Positions 17,432 to 25,252 are shown, counted from the first letter of the stretch. The stretch is DNA of 54,646 nt from Bacillota bacterium (GCA_021199635.1 JAJQHS010000117.1:26219-80864), one strand, 5' to 3'. Numbers and translations: made by a program. The notes: a model not told the origin generated them from the letters alone.

Positions 17432-17466
17432 GTAGGTAATATACCATGATTTACCTACTTTGTCAA
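17432..17466 (-). promoter_or_regulatory. nifS operon promoter with a perfect inverted repeat (likely Rrf2 operator)
   Basis: On the minus strand TTGACA (17461-17466), a 17-base spacer and TATATT (17438-17443) form a near-perfect sigma-A promoter. The repeat GTAGGTAA-N11-TTACCTAC (17432-17458) covers the spacer and the -10, so a bound repressor would block RNA polymerase. A further CTAGGTAA lies just downstream. The spacing and AT-rich centre fit an Rrf2-type dimer site, and an Rrf2 gene ends this operon. Confidence 0.8.
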
Positions 17467-17600
17467 TAGGGAAGCGGGCCGGGGACTGGGCACGTCATAA
17501 AAAGTTTCCAATTGCTTCCTGATTTTTCGACTTTTTCAGCGGTTACAAACGGGGCTTGCTTGGAATAGTAAAAGCGCAGACCAAAAGGAGGGCTGGGAAA

Positions 17601-18566
17601 ATGAAAAACGTGATCAAGCGCATTGCGGTGGCAGCGCTGTATTTATGGATGCTTCCGCAAATGGTTTTCGCAAAGGACCTGGTTCCGGTGGGGCAGGTGG
17701 TCGGCCTGGAGCTGCGGGACAGCCAGGTGACGGTGGCCGGATTTGACCCGGAGCTGGGAGAAGCGAGCCGGGAGGCGGGGCTGCAAAGCGGCGACGTGCT
17801 CCAGAAAATCGACAATGTGGCCATATCCTCGCCGGAGGATGTGCGCACCGCCCTGCGGCGCTCCAACGGCACGGTCACCGTAGAGCTGAAGCGGGAGGGG
17901 AAAAGCGTGAAGCTCCGGCTGTCCCCACAGATCACCCGGGACGGCCCGAAGCTGGGCGTGCTGCTGCGCCAGGGCGTAACGGGCATTGGTACGGTGACCT
18001 GGTACGACCCGGAGACCGGGGAATTTGGCGCCCTGGGGCACGGGGTCAACGACAGCAAGGGCGATCTTCTGCCCATGACGGCGGGGAATACCTACCGCGC
18101 CTCCATTACCGCCGTGCAGAAGGGGGAAGTGGGGCAGCCCGGGCGGCTGATCGGCACGGTGGTTTCGCCCCAGCCCTCCGGTACGCTGCTGCGGAATACG
18201 GCAAAAGGTGTGTTCGGGAAGACATCGGAGGGCTGGGAGGGCGAAGCGGTGCCCATAGCGGAGGCGGAGCAGGTCAAGCCCGGCGAGGCTGCCATCCTCT
18301 GCACGGTTGCCGACGGCACGCCCCGGGAATATTCTGTGAAAATTCTGAAGATTTATCCGAAATCCCGGGAAAACGGCAGGAATCTGCTGCTGAAGGTGAC
18401 GGACCCGGCGCTGCTGGAGGACACCGGCGGCATCGTCCAGGGGATGAGCGGCAGTCCGATTTTGCAGGATGGGAAGCTGGTCGGCGCGGTGACACACGTG
18501 CTCGTCAATGACCCCACTGCCGGGTACGGGATTTTTATAGAGAACATGCTCCCCGCCGCGTCGTAG
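17601..18566 (+). CDS. spoIVB: SpoIVB serine peptidase (S55)
   Basis: A 321-residue sporulation protease that, in the known pathway, is secreted from the forespore to trigger SpoIVFB processing of pro-sigma-K. It has a signal/anchor helix, a PDZ domain (about 40-110, REAGLQSGDVLQKID) and a S55 domain with GALGHGVND (catalytic His) and GMSGSPIL (catalytic Ser). The ATG at 17601 follows AAAAGGAGGG. spo0A normally comes next but is not adjacent here. The gene stands alone between the Fe-S operon and a small regulator. Confidence 0.93.
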   Translation: MKNVIKRIAVAALYLWMLPQMVFAKDLVPVGQVVGLELRDSQVTVAGFDPELGEASREAGLQSGDVLQKIDNVAISSPEDVRTALRRSNGTVTVELKREGKSVKLRLSPQITRDGPKLGVLLRQGVTGIGTVTWYDPETGEFGALGHGVNDSKGDLLPMTAGNTYRASITAVQKGEVGQPGRLIGTVVSPQPSGTLLRNTAKGVFGKTSEGWEGEAVPIAEAEQVKPGEAAILCTVADGTPREYSVKILKIYPKSRENGRNLLLKVTDPALLEDTGGIVQGMSGSPILQDGKLVGAVTHVLVNDPTAGYGIFIENMLPAAS

Positions 18567-18847
18567 ATGACCTTGTAAGGAGGGGGAAGCTCCACCCCAT
18601 CAAAGCCACCGGCAAGACTACCCTGTTTCTCAAAAGCGAAATCACCCAGCGGAGCTGGCATTGACCGCTGAAAGAGCAGCATCCGTCGCAAGTTTATAAC
18701 CCCCACGGCCAGCAGGAGAAATCTTGCTGGCTTTCACCATTTAGCAGCACGTAGGATCATGCGGCGGATATTTTATTGAAAAAATCCCCAATTATTTCAA
18801 AATATGAGGTGCGGCACGTGGTGAGCGCCTCCTAAATATGTTAAAAT
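18567..18847. other. Gene-free stretch with a possible degenerate repeat
   Basis: I find no convincing gene. Bases about 18575-18715 contain a stretch whose two strands read GKLHPIKATGKTTLFL (plus) and LFQRSMPAPLGDFAFEK (minus). Peptides like these recur as tiny hypothetical ORFs in gut Firmicutes genomes, from memory, which suggests a dispersed non-coding repeat and not a protein. A poly-T-like AT-rich stretch follows before the next gene. Confidence 0.35.
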
Positions 18848-18866
18848 CCTGTCAAATTTTGACAGG
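18848..18866 (+). promoter_or_regulatory. 19-base perfect palindrome over the ribosome site
   Basis: CCTGTCAAATTTTGACAGG is a perfect nine-base inverted repeat around one central base. Its right arm runs into the AGGAGGGG ribosome site of the helix-turn-helix gene that starts at 18880. It could be the operator of that gene (autoregulation) or an RNA hairpin that hides the ribosome site. Confidence 0.7.
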
Positions 18867-18879
18867 AGGGGATCATCCC

Positions 18880-19140
18880 ATGAGAAACCGCTGCACCGCA
18901 TTATTAAAAAACCAGTTCCGCGTCTACCTAATCCGGAGCCGGCAATCGGCGCAAATCAACCAGGAGGAAATGGCCCACCGGCTGATGATGGCAGGGCGCA
19001 GCTACGCAGAGCTGGAGCATGGGAACAGCTGCTGCGGAGCGGTGACGCTGGTGCTGTTTTTCATCTACATGTGCCCGGACCCGACGGAATTCCTGCAGGA
19101 GTTCCGCGTCGCTTTGGAAAAAACCACGGACGCAGCATAA
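18880..19140 (+). CDS. Small helix-turn-helix protein (XRE-like)
   Basis: An 86-residue protein. The ATG at 18880 (MRNRCTALLKN) has AGGAGGGG nine bases upstream; an in-frame ATG at 18838 has none. A helix-turn-helix-like pattern spans about 25-60 (INQEEMAHRLMMAGRSYAELEHG), and the C-terminus ends CPDPTEFLQEFRVALE. It resembles the protein at 19398-19682 in length and layout, so the two are paralogues. A truncated inverted copy lies at 15023-15232. The palindrome over its ribosome site suggests self-control. Its targets are unknown. Confidence 0.72.
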   Translation: MRNRCTALLKNQFRVYLIRSRQSAQINQEEMAHRLMMAGRSYAELEHGNSCCGAVTLVLFFIYMCPDPTEFLQEFRVALEKTTDAA

Positions 19141-19148
19141 GCACCCGG
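18931..19148. repeat. Inverted duplication, right copy
   Basis: Partner of the left copy at 15016-15232, in inverted orientation with near identity. The homology starts inside the helix-turn-helix gene (about codon 18) and ends about eight bases past its stop codon, before the terminator. Confidence 0.92.
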
Positions 19149-19157
19149 CAGAAACCC

Positions 19158-19188
19158 AGCCCCGGCTCCGGTGAGCCGGGGCTTTTGG
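19158..19188 (+). terminator. Terminator after the helix-turn-helix gene
   Basis: AGCCCCGGCT pairs with AGCCGGGGCT around a short loop and is followed by TTTGGG, 17 bases past the stop codon. The T run is short but the stem is strong. Confidence 0.7.
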
Positions 19189-19388
19189 GCGATGATTTGG
19201 GCGATGACTAGAATCAATATGCACACCTTGTAAGAAAAATGTGTATTTTACCGTCTGATTTTCTCATATCTCATGCAACAAAGAAACCGGCCTGGCTGAT
19301 CTACGCCATGGAGAAGTCCGGACAACCGTATAAAGCCGTTTCCTGAACCGTACTTCGTGGAGTATACTCCTGAAACTCTGTAGAATTT

Positions 19389-19419
19389 TGGTAAATCTTG
19401 CCGAAAGAAGGATTTACCA
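19389..19419 (+). promoter_or_regulatory. Hairpin over the start region of the second helix-turn-helix gene
   Basis: TGGTAAATC and GATTTACCA form a perfect nine-pair stem with a 13-base loop. The candidate TTG start (19398) and a GAAGG ribosome-like element lie in the loop and right arm. It is placed like the palindrome over the first paralogue's ribosome site, though the sequence differs. Confidence 0.55.
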
Positions 19420-19682
19420 CGAAAGCAGAATTTCAAAACGAACTCAAAGACTATCTACGGGGAGAACTATTGAAAACGCGCAATGCCACCCATCTGTCTC
19501 TGGAGAAAATGGCGCCTTTTCTGGAAGTCAGCACAAGGGCTCTTGGCAGTATAGAGGGCGGAGAATCCTGTCCGAGTCTGGTTACATTTCTAATCTATTG
19601 CTACCGTTTCTGTCCGGGACCTGAACGCCTGCTGTGGGACATCTTATCAATCCTCGCAGAACCGGAAAAGAACGACGTTTAA
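19398..19682 (+). CDS. Small helix-turn-helix protein, paralogue
   Basis: A protein of up to 94 residues with FQNELKDYLRGELL at the N-terminus, a helix-turn-helix-like LSLEKMAPFLEVSTRALGSIEGG in the middle and CPGPERLLWDILSIL at the end, parallel to the protein at 18880. The start is uncertain: TTG at 19398 keeps the full N-terminal helix but lacks a clear ribosome site, while TTG at 19470 has GGGGAG upstream and would give 70 residues. Translation could be weak or the start may have decayed. Function unknown, probably regulatory. Confidence 0.6.
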   Translation: MPKEGFTTKAEFQNELKDYLRGELLKTRNATHLSLEKMAPFLEVSTRALGSIEGGESCPSLVTFLIYCYRFCPGPERLLWDILSILAEPEKNDV

Positions 19683-19774
19683 ATTCGATTAAAAGTAACA
19701 CCGCCTGCACCTTTTTATCTGCAGCTTTCTCATTTTAGTACTTGACTTTTATTTAATAGTTAGTCTTTCCGATG

Positions 19775-20647
19775 TTAACTGGCGATATCGGTATGGCTGC
19801 TTTCCAACATCTTTTGCTCCAGCCGTGCAATACGCTTTGGCGTAGGAGGGTGACTATTATATATTGCTTCAGATATGGTCAAGGGGCGCTGAACAGAAGA
19901 TTCGGTCATGGAAAGGAAGTGGGCCAACTGCAGCCCATATCCGAGAGAGTGTGCGTACATATCCGAGCGGTATTCTGCGTGGCGACTTACCAGGCTGAGC
20001 AGCGTTCGATAGATAATAACGACGGCACGCTGCAGCAGTCCAAAAAGGCCACTCACCAGATTGGTTGTTCCGCGAAATACCAACACGCCCAAGAAACTTC
20101 GGAAACAGTTCAGGAAAAGGAAAATCAGGAACACAATAGCCATGGCAACAAAGGATACGGCGCTAAGTGCAGCTACAACCAGCGTGACCGAGCAGAATAC
20201 TGCACGATTGAACTCTGGATCAAGGTTGAGAATATGACTGACCTCATGAGCCAAAACAGCATTCAGCGTAATCGGGTCGGCATTCTCGAAGGTTCCACGG
20301 GTAACCGACACACAGTTGAAGCCGTACGCAGTGGCGTTCATATCACTATCCCCAGGGACGAGGAATACTTTCAGGCCATTGATATCGATCCCGCTCTTTG
20401 CCTTGACATCTGCAGCAAGCTGTGCTTTTGCGTTGTCGAATCTGGCACTTTGGTATGACGGAAGCTTTTTGCTGCTGACAGCGCCCTCTTTCAGAAGAGC
20501 GAAATACCCGCCGAAGAGCACAAAGAGCCCAATGATTCCTACGGCGATTGTTGCAATGCCAGGATCTTCAAAGATGCTATAGATGGCCGCATAGTCAATG
20601 CTCAGGACGAGCGCAACTTTAATAATTCCGATAATTCTGGCGGACAT
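19775..20647 (-). CDS. M48-type membrane metalloprotease
   Basis: A 290-residue integral-membrane zinc protease of the HtpX/M48 class. Two N-terminal helices (about 8-50), the HEVSH zinc motif (134-138), two further helices (about 150-195) and the distal SRHAEYRSDMYA region, whose Glu is the likely third ligand, are in the expected order. It ends PTPKRIARLE, a common M48 C-terminal signature. It is the last gene of the accessory cassette, about 24 bases after the ATPase gene. HtpX proteins handle membrane protein quality control; here a role in maturing or clearing cassette proteins is inference. Confidence 0.87.
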   Translation of the reverse strand: MSARIIGIIKVALVLSIDYAAIYSIFEDPGIATIAVGIIGLFVLFGGYFALLKEGAVSSKKLPSYQSARFDNAKAQLAADVKAKSGIDINGLKVFLVPGDSDMNATAYGFNCVSVTRGTFENADPITLNAVLAHEVSHILNLDPEFNRAVFCSVTLVVAALSAVSFVAMAIVFLIFLFLNCFRSFLGVLVFRGTTNLVSGLFGLLQRAVVIIYRTLLSLVSRHAEYRSDMYAHSLGYGLQLAHFLSMTESSVQRPLTISEAIYNSHPPTPKRIARLEQKMLESSHTDIAS

Positions 20648-20671
20648 TTCTTTCCCTCCTTAAATAGATAC

Positions 20672-21685
20672 CTAGAACGAGAAGAGCACTTTATTGCCGG
20701 CGTAGTCGATGATGCCGGTGCCCTCGCAAAGTGAGTTGATGACTTCTTTCCGGAAACGATACTCCTTGGTAGGGGCATTGGCAATCGAAGTTTCTGTTCG
20801 ATTGGTTCCCATAAGGATATCCCATGCAGAGTTAGCATGGTATCTCCGATCAATGGTTACTGTGGATGAATGCTTGACCACGTCAATCTGCCCACAGTGC
20901 TCTGCAACCTTTCCACAGCTGCTCATATCCTCATGGCGTGTATAGATTCTGACCTGGAAGGTGTTCATCAATACGGACCGGTCCGCCTCGCTAAGAGTGA
21001 ATGCATCATTGGACAGCATGTGCACTTCGGTTCCCAGGGGCTTTGCTTTCAGCAGATCCACAAGGAAGCGGCGATCACCGTTACCGTCATCCAGGATGAG
21101 TACTGCAGAGCTGCTAGGATTCTGCTTGATATAAGACAGGAGCAGCTTGCACAGCATCTGCTGCATGGCTTTGTCGGTTGCAAATTCACCGACAGGAAGA
21201 TGCACTGCCATATTGGGCATAGGGCACATGTCACCCAAGAAGGGGCTGATGAGGCAGAGAAAAGTTTCAAAATCAGCCGCAGCACCACTCACTTCGGAGT
21301 ATCGTCCTACCAGATAAAGGTAATTATCGTGATCCAAAACGCCGGATGCCTCCAACTCCTTGAGCTTCCACTCTACAAGCATGGTGCTGCCATACTCTTC
21401 AAGTGTGTTCACAGTAAGCTGAATGGGCTTCCCCAAGGTGCGCTTGGTTTCAAGGAAAACGCCTTTGATATGAGGCGTAGATTCGAGCAAGTGTCGTGCT
21501 GCAGGATGTGTATAGGAAGTTGTTTTTCCCGTACCCGTGATACCCAGAGTCACCACATTAATCCCGAAATACACAGGAACCCCAATCTCTGTCCCATCCG
21601 GCAAAACCGCAGGAATATTTCCCACCCCCTTACTCCAAACGGGGGTAAAGCTTTGGCGCATCCTCCTTGGTAGTTCATATAACAT
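20672..21685 (-). CDS. VirD4/FtsK-like P-loop ATPase
   Basis: A 337-residue ATPase. The ATG at 21685 (MLYELPRRMR) has AGGAG seven bases upstream; the frame is open further up but overlaps the nuclease-like gene. Walker A is GITGTGKTT (48-56), immediately after a beta strand as in HerA/FtsK/VirD4 proteins, and Walker B is AVLILDD (194-200). The C-terminus resembles coupling-protein ends: NTFQVRIYTRHEDMS, then KEYRFRKEVINSLCEGTGII. No transmembrane helix or all-alpha domain is evident, so it is a compact version. It may pump DNA or protein for the cassette. Family placement is by motif only. Confidence 0.72.
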   Translation of the reverse strand: MLYELPRRMRQSFTPVWSKGVGNIPAVLPDGTEIGVPVYFGINVVTLGITGTGKTTSYTHPAARHLLESTPHIKGVFLETKRTLGKPIQLTVNTLEEYGSTMLVEWKLKELEASGVLDHDNYLYLVGRYSEVSGAAADFETFLCLISPFLGDMCPMPNMAVHLPVGEFATDKAMQQMLCKLLLSYIKQNPSSSAVLILDDGNGDRRFLVDLLKAKPLGTEVHMLSNDAFTLSEADRSVLMNTFQVRIYTRHEDMSSCGKVAEHCGQIDVVKHSSTVTIDRRYHANSAWDILMGTNRTETSIANAPTKEYRFRKEVINSLCEGTGIIDYAGNKVLFSF

Positions 21686-21695
21686 GATAAATCTC

Positions 21696-22406
21696 CTAAT
21701 CGGTGTCCGGTGAAACATCAGTGGAGGGCCCATCATCACCTCCGAAATCTGCAGTAGCTCCTGTATCTCCCACATCTGTCTCAGTCGTGATGCTTCCACC
21801 CAAGTCGGTAGAATCTGGGACTCCAGAAAAGTCGGCGGGAGCATAATCGTCAGCGATGTTGGGAAGAGCTGCATCTGTTTCTTCCATGAGGCCTGCGTAG
21901 GCATCTGGAGTCATAGAGTCGCGCAGGCCATCGCCGGGATTAGGCCCGTCAAAGATACCAGGCAGTGCTGCACTGGTTTCGTTCCAAGCTTCCTGGGATG
22001 CATAGCTCTCGTTGGTGAAGGAATTATGGATTGCTTCAGTATGGCCATCTGGATATGTAACCGTATCGTTCACAGAAAAGGACGAAGGCCGATCTCCGGG
22101 CTGCTCTTCCACTACGGCGGTTTTTTTAGATTCGATACTCGCACCGCTTTGCAGTGCAGAACGTTCACCGTTCTCCACAGACAGATAACCGCCATGGTTG
22201 ACATCACTGTTTTGAGGGACAACATTGGCCCGAGAGTTGTTACCTCCGAGCGAGGAGGCGTTAACATGACCACGCTCATCACCGGGCAAATATGCCTCAG
22301 TGCGGGAGGGCATATTGGTATGATCGCCCTTCTCGATGCTCAAAGGCCCCTCCCAGGTAACATTGCCGGTTTTGGGATCAACGCTGCTATATTCAAAATT
22401 CCGCAT
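21696..22406 (-). CDS. DNA/RNA non-specific endonuclease-like protein with acidic tail
   Basis: A 236-residue protein. Residues about 40-85 carry the motif order of Endonuclea_NS_2-type toxins: PGDERGH (His47 as likely base), SSLGG, NVVPQNSDVNHGGY and a following Glu. The C-terminal third (about 135-236) is a low-complexity, Asp-rich tail with ALPGIFDG and ALPNIADD repeats. There is no signal peptide. Nucleases of this family are common toxin domains of contact-dependent and type VII secretion effectors. It precedes the VirD4-like ATPase by about ten bases. No obvious immunity gene follows. The degree of catalytic competence cannot be judged by eye. Confidence 0.65.
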   Translation of the reverse strand: MRNFEYSSVDPKTGNVTWEGPLSIEKGDHTNMPSRTEAYLPGDERGHVNASSLGGNNSRANVVPQNSDVNHGGYLSVENGERSALQSGASIESKKTAVVEEQPGDRPSSFSVNDTVTYPDGHTEAIHNSFTNESYASQEAWNETSAALPGIFDGPNPGDGLRDSMTPDAYAGLMEETDAALPNIADDYAPADFSGVPDSTDLGGSITTETDVGDTGATADFGGDDGPSTDVSPDTD

Positions 22407-22424
22407 ATTCTATCTGTTCCTCCT

Positions 22425-22589
22425 TTATTTTGAGACACTCTTGATAACTAAATAGAGACCACCAAGTACGAACAAGCAAGGCATAATTTCTTTAACGACA
22501 GGAAGCAATGATGTTATGCCATCCCCCAGCCAGTCTGCCGCACTGGGAAAGAAAGCACATATTATGAGCAAAAGCAGAACCCGTCTCAT
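22425..22589 (-). CDS. 54-residue membrane protein
   Basis: A short frame with ATG at 22589 preceded by GGGAGAGG. The protein has a hydrophobic N-terminal segment (RRVLLLLIICAFFPSAA), a short loop with DWLGDGITSLLP and a second hydrophobic helix (MPCLFVLGGLYLVIK) ending SVSK. The size and two-helix layout recall small pilin-like VirB2/TrbC subunits, but similarity is not shown. It fits between the lipoprotein and nuclease-like genes with 18-base spacing and good ribosome sites on both sides, so it is a real operon member. Confidence 0.72.
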   Translation of the reverse strand: MRRVLLLLIICAFFPSAADWLGDGITSLLPVVKEIMPCLFVLGGLYLVIKSVSK

Positions 22590-22607
22590 AGCATAACCTC
22601 TCCCGAA

Positions 22608-23864
22608 TTACTGGGTGAACTCGGCAAGAATGTCTGCAGCTGTCTGGGATGCAGCATCCATCAGGACTACCTTCCGATTTTGCTGAGCCAGAGCGCTGGA
22701 TGTGCCTACACCCGAGATGTGCCACGGATCGTAGCAGCCGCAACCCACACATACCAGGCGTTCTGCGGGGACACCCAAGGATACAAGTGAATCACGCACC
22801 GCTTCTGCCCGACGAAGGCTGAGTTCCATGCCGCTATCTCCACAGGAGTCCCCGGCAATGGTGCCTGCAAGAACCAGTTCAGTAGTGTTGCCATCACTAA
22901 GCAGATATTCTGCAATAGGGAGCAGCGTTTCAAGAGCAGCTTGAGGCTCCAGGTAATTTGCAGAGTCAGGGTAAAACTCCACCTCTTCCTCGGAGAGAAT
23001 AATGGGCGTGTCAAAGGCACTGGAAGATTGCTCAGATCCCTCCTCGTTGGCCTGCGTGATTGCACTTTCAAAAGAGATAGGAGTCTCTTTGGGGAGTTCC
23101 ACCACGGATACTTCAGGGTATGTCAAGGAGGTGTCAACAGCTAAGGGCATGATGTCGTTGCAGATGAAGTCACCGCCACCACGCTGGACAACTGCGGCCC
23201 AGATTTCCTGAAGCTTTACCTTCTGGCTGTGGGTCATTGACTGAGGGGCAGCCACGTCACCCAGCTGTTGCCATACAACAGTGATACCTGTAAAGTCAGG
23301 GACGGCATCCATCTCCGCCAGCAGCTCGGCAATTGCCTCAGGCTCAGCGGCAAAGAGATTGTTCTGGAAATTCATCAAGCCGCTGGTAGACAGGCCGGTT
23401 CCCAGCACAACGATGGTCTTAGAAGCGTAGCCGTCCAAGGAGGCCAAAGACCTCACCGCCAGGTTAAGCGCCTCCAAATAGTCGGCTTCCGCATCGTGAG
23501 CAATTACACCACTCATTGCGTTGATCAGGTTAGTGGCCTTAGATTGGGCATCCCGTTTCAGATGCTCCTCTGAAGCACCTTTGTACTTGGCGTCGATGTC
23601 GTAGCTGTCGGCGGCAATTACATCAGGGCTGCCGTCCACTTCAACGACAGAGATGAAGCCGTAGTTGAGGATACACTCATAGACATTGTCCTGAACAAGG
23701 GGACTGTTATAGTTGATGGCCTGGCTGTTGGCGTGATTGCCGATTACATAGCAGATAGCTGAAGGAGCCTCCTGCACTACAGAAGTTGAGTCGGTGCCTC
23801 CACAGCCTGTCAGCACCATGGCGAGTGTGCAGACGGCAAGGAACAGAGATATAATCTTTTTCAT
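22608..23864 (-). CDS. Lipoprotein with C-terminal OmpA/MotB-like domain
   Basis: A 418-residue lipoprotein. The signal peptide ends in LTGC (Cys21) followed by GGTDSTS. A middle region (about 35-260) includes a von Willebrand A-like stretch (SKTIVVLGTGLSTSG). The C-terminal domain (about 290-405) has the OmpA-like order VEFYPDSANYLEPQAAL, LSLRRAEAVRDSLVSLGVPAERL and ALAQQNRKVVL, which binds peptidoglycan in known members. The protein would tether a complex between membrane and cell wall. OmpA-like lipoproteins are unusual in monoderm Clostridia outside motility and secretion-type assemblies. Confidence 0.78.
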   Translation of the reverse strand: MKKIISLFLAVCTLAMVLTGCGGTDSTSVVQEAPSAICYVIGNHANSQAINYNSPLVQDNVYECILNYGFISVVEVDGSPDVIAADSYDIDAKYKGASEEHLKRDAQSKATNLINAMSGVIAHDAEADYLEALNLAVRSLASLDGYASKTIVVLGTGLSTSGLMNFQNNLFAAEPEAIAELLAEMDAVPDFTGITVVWQQLGDVAAPQSMTHSQKVKLQEIWAAVVQRGGGDFICNDIMPLAVDTSLTYPEVSVVELPKETPISFESAITQANEEGSEQSSSAFDTPIILSEEEVEFYPDSANYLEPQAALETLLPIAEYLLSDGNTTELVLAGTIAGDSCGDSGMELSLRRAEAVRDSLVSLGVPAERLVCVGCGCYDPWHISGVGTSSALAQQNRKVVLMDAASQTAADILAEFTQ

Positions 23865-23885
23865 ATTATAATTTCCTCCTTATTT

Positions 23886-24827
23886 TCAGGCAGCCCCGTT
23901 GATAGAGGCTGGGGTTTTCAGTATGTTTTTGTCAGGATCTGAAGCCATCGAAACGGGAAGCTCATCTAAGGCCCGCAGCTCCTTGTTCAGCCGTTCAAGC
24001 AGGACGGTGCATGTCTCTTCAGACAGCACATTGCAAGAGACGGGGTTTGCCAGGTGTTCCTTGAGGCGCTCGCGAACGTAGTCGCAGTAGCCCAGGACAA
24101 TGGCACGCTGCAGCTTCTGGGCTTCTGCGTATTTGGCCTCGTCATCGGCCAGGAGGTTCGCCTCAAAGGCGGAATCTGCCTCATATTCTGCTAGAATGGC
24201 TTCGAAGCGGCGGATTTCATCTCGTTTTTCAGTTATGAGATGACCCAATCGGCGCTTTCGTATCATCAGCGGATTGTATGTTATATAACAGACATAAAAA
24301 CTGCCAAGACTGGTCACAAAGGGAATGGCAACGCTGTAGATGGTGCGAGCAAGTGTCGCAGAATCAATGCCCTCATCCTCTTCCGCCTCCGTTGTTGCAC
24401 TGTAGAAGGAAGAGGTGGTGGACACATCCGGGGCTCTCTCATCGATCGTGGTGATATTGAGTACCACATTGGTAGAGAACACAAGGAGCATGGCAATGAT
24501 TGCAATCGGTACGACAAATCGGTCCTTGCTCAGGCCCTGGCGGAGACGACGGATCTGAATGCCAAGGTAAATGGGAACGACATCAGCTCCAAAGATGAAC
24601 CCGCCGATCTGGACACACAGCGTAAAAGGGTTGTCATAGCTGATCATGCTAAAGAGGGAGTAGAAGATGTAACCGTCGATACAGGCACAGGCGAGCATGA
24701 TCAAATAAGGAATGAATGAATGATCGAACGGGGTATCGGGCTTGTTGAGAAGCTTTTCAGCACGGGTAAGCCCGGAATACTGGATTTCTCCGTTGGAATC
24801 CACACGCCATAGGTCGGTAGTTTTCAT
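23886..24827 (-). CDS. Four-helix membrane protein with long helical C-terminal tail
   Basis: A 313-residue protein I do not recognise. It starts with a short soluble part (LWRVDSNGEIQYSGLTRAEKLL), then has four hydrophobic helices at about 38-60, 68-90, 103-125 and 160-185. An acidic extracytoplasmic loop (ATTEAEEDEGID) separates helices three and four. The rest (about 195-313) is charged and probably coiled coil (KRDEIRRFEAILAEYEADS). It could be the membrane platform of the cassette. It lies 21 bases upstream of the lipoprotein gene in the same operon. Confidence 0.7.
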   Translation of the reverse strand: MKTTDLWRVDSNGEIQYSGLTRAEKLLNKPDTPFDHSFIPYLIMLACACIDGYIFYSLFSMISYDNPFTLCVQIGGFIFGADVVPIYLGIQIRRLRQGLSKDRFVVPIAIIAMLLVFSTNVVLNITTIDERAPDVSTTSSFYSATTEAEEDEGIDSATLARTIYSVAIPFVTSLGSFYVCYITYNPLMIRKRRLGHLITEKRDEIRRFEAILAEYEADSAFEANLLADDEAKYAEAQKLQRAIVLGYCDYVRERLKEHLANPVSCNVLSEETCTVLLERLNKELRALDELPVSMASDPDKNILKTPASINGAA

Positions 24828-24829
24828 GT

Positions 24830-25252
24830 TTAGCCCTCCTCAATTATGTCACGGGTCCGTGCATATGCCGCTTCCAGCTCTTCCAGCTCTTTTTTGCGTT
24901 CTTCAGTAATTTGTGAAAAGTCGTGGCAATCAGCCTTCCGATGTGCAATTAGGCGACGGAGCATATCAGCATGGTCAACATGCTGACGTGCCAAGTCAGG
25001 CATGGCTTCTCTGGCCTTACTGAAAATAATGTTATCAAGAAGGTCACCATTACCGTCGTCTACCTGGCCAGACAGGAGTTTCTCAAGATACATGTTCAAC
25101 TCCGGAATGAAAATGGATTCATCGAGCTTGGGATACAGTCTGTATTCCGAAGAACGGTAGGTAATGTAAGGAGCCCGGAAGTAGAAGTCATAGACCACAG
25201 AGCGAGTGCTGTCCAGGGATTTGAACTGGGTATTAGTTTTTTTACCAAACAT
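24830..25252 (-). CDS. Unrecognised soluble protein of the accessory cassette
   Basis: A 140-residue protein beginning MFGKKTNTQFKSLD; GGAGGTT upstream sets this start, and the preceding stop overlaps it (TGATG), so translation is coupled. The N-terminal half (SVVYDFYFRAPYITYRSSEYRLYPK) looks like beta structure. The second half is helical, charged and partly coiled coil (ERKKELEELEAAYARTRD). No known domain is evident. It ends two bases before the membrane protein gene. Confidence 0.65.
   Translation of the reverse strand: MFGKKTNTQFKSLDSTRSVVYDFYFRAPYITYRSSEYRLYPKLDESIFIPELNMYLEKLLSGQVDDGNGDLLDNIIFSKAREAMPDLARQHVDHADMLRRLIAHRKADCHDFSQITEERKKELEELEAAYARTRDIIEEG

Noticed and set aside
18353-18706. 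Minus-strand reading frame overlapping the end of spoIVB
   Set aside because: Half of it is antisense to spoIVB and the rest looks like a recurring non-coding repeat; no ribosome site.
19775-20647. Calling the M48 protease HtpX
   Set aside because: The zinc motifs fit, but the neighbourhood and the divergent N-terminus do not support the housekeeping heat-shock protease, so no symbol was given.
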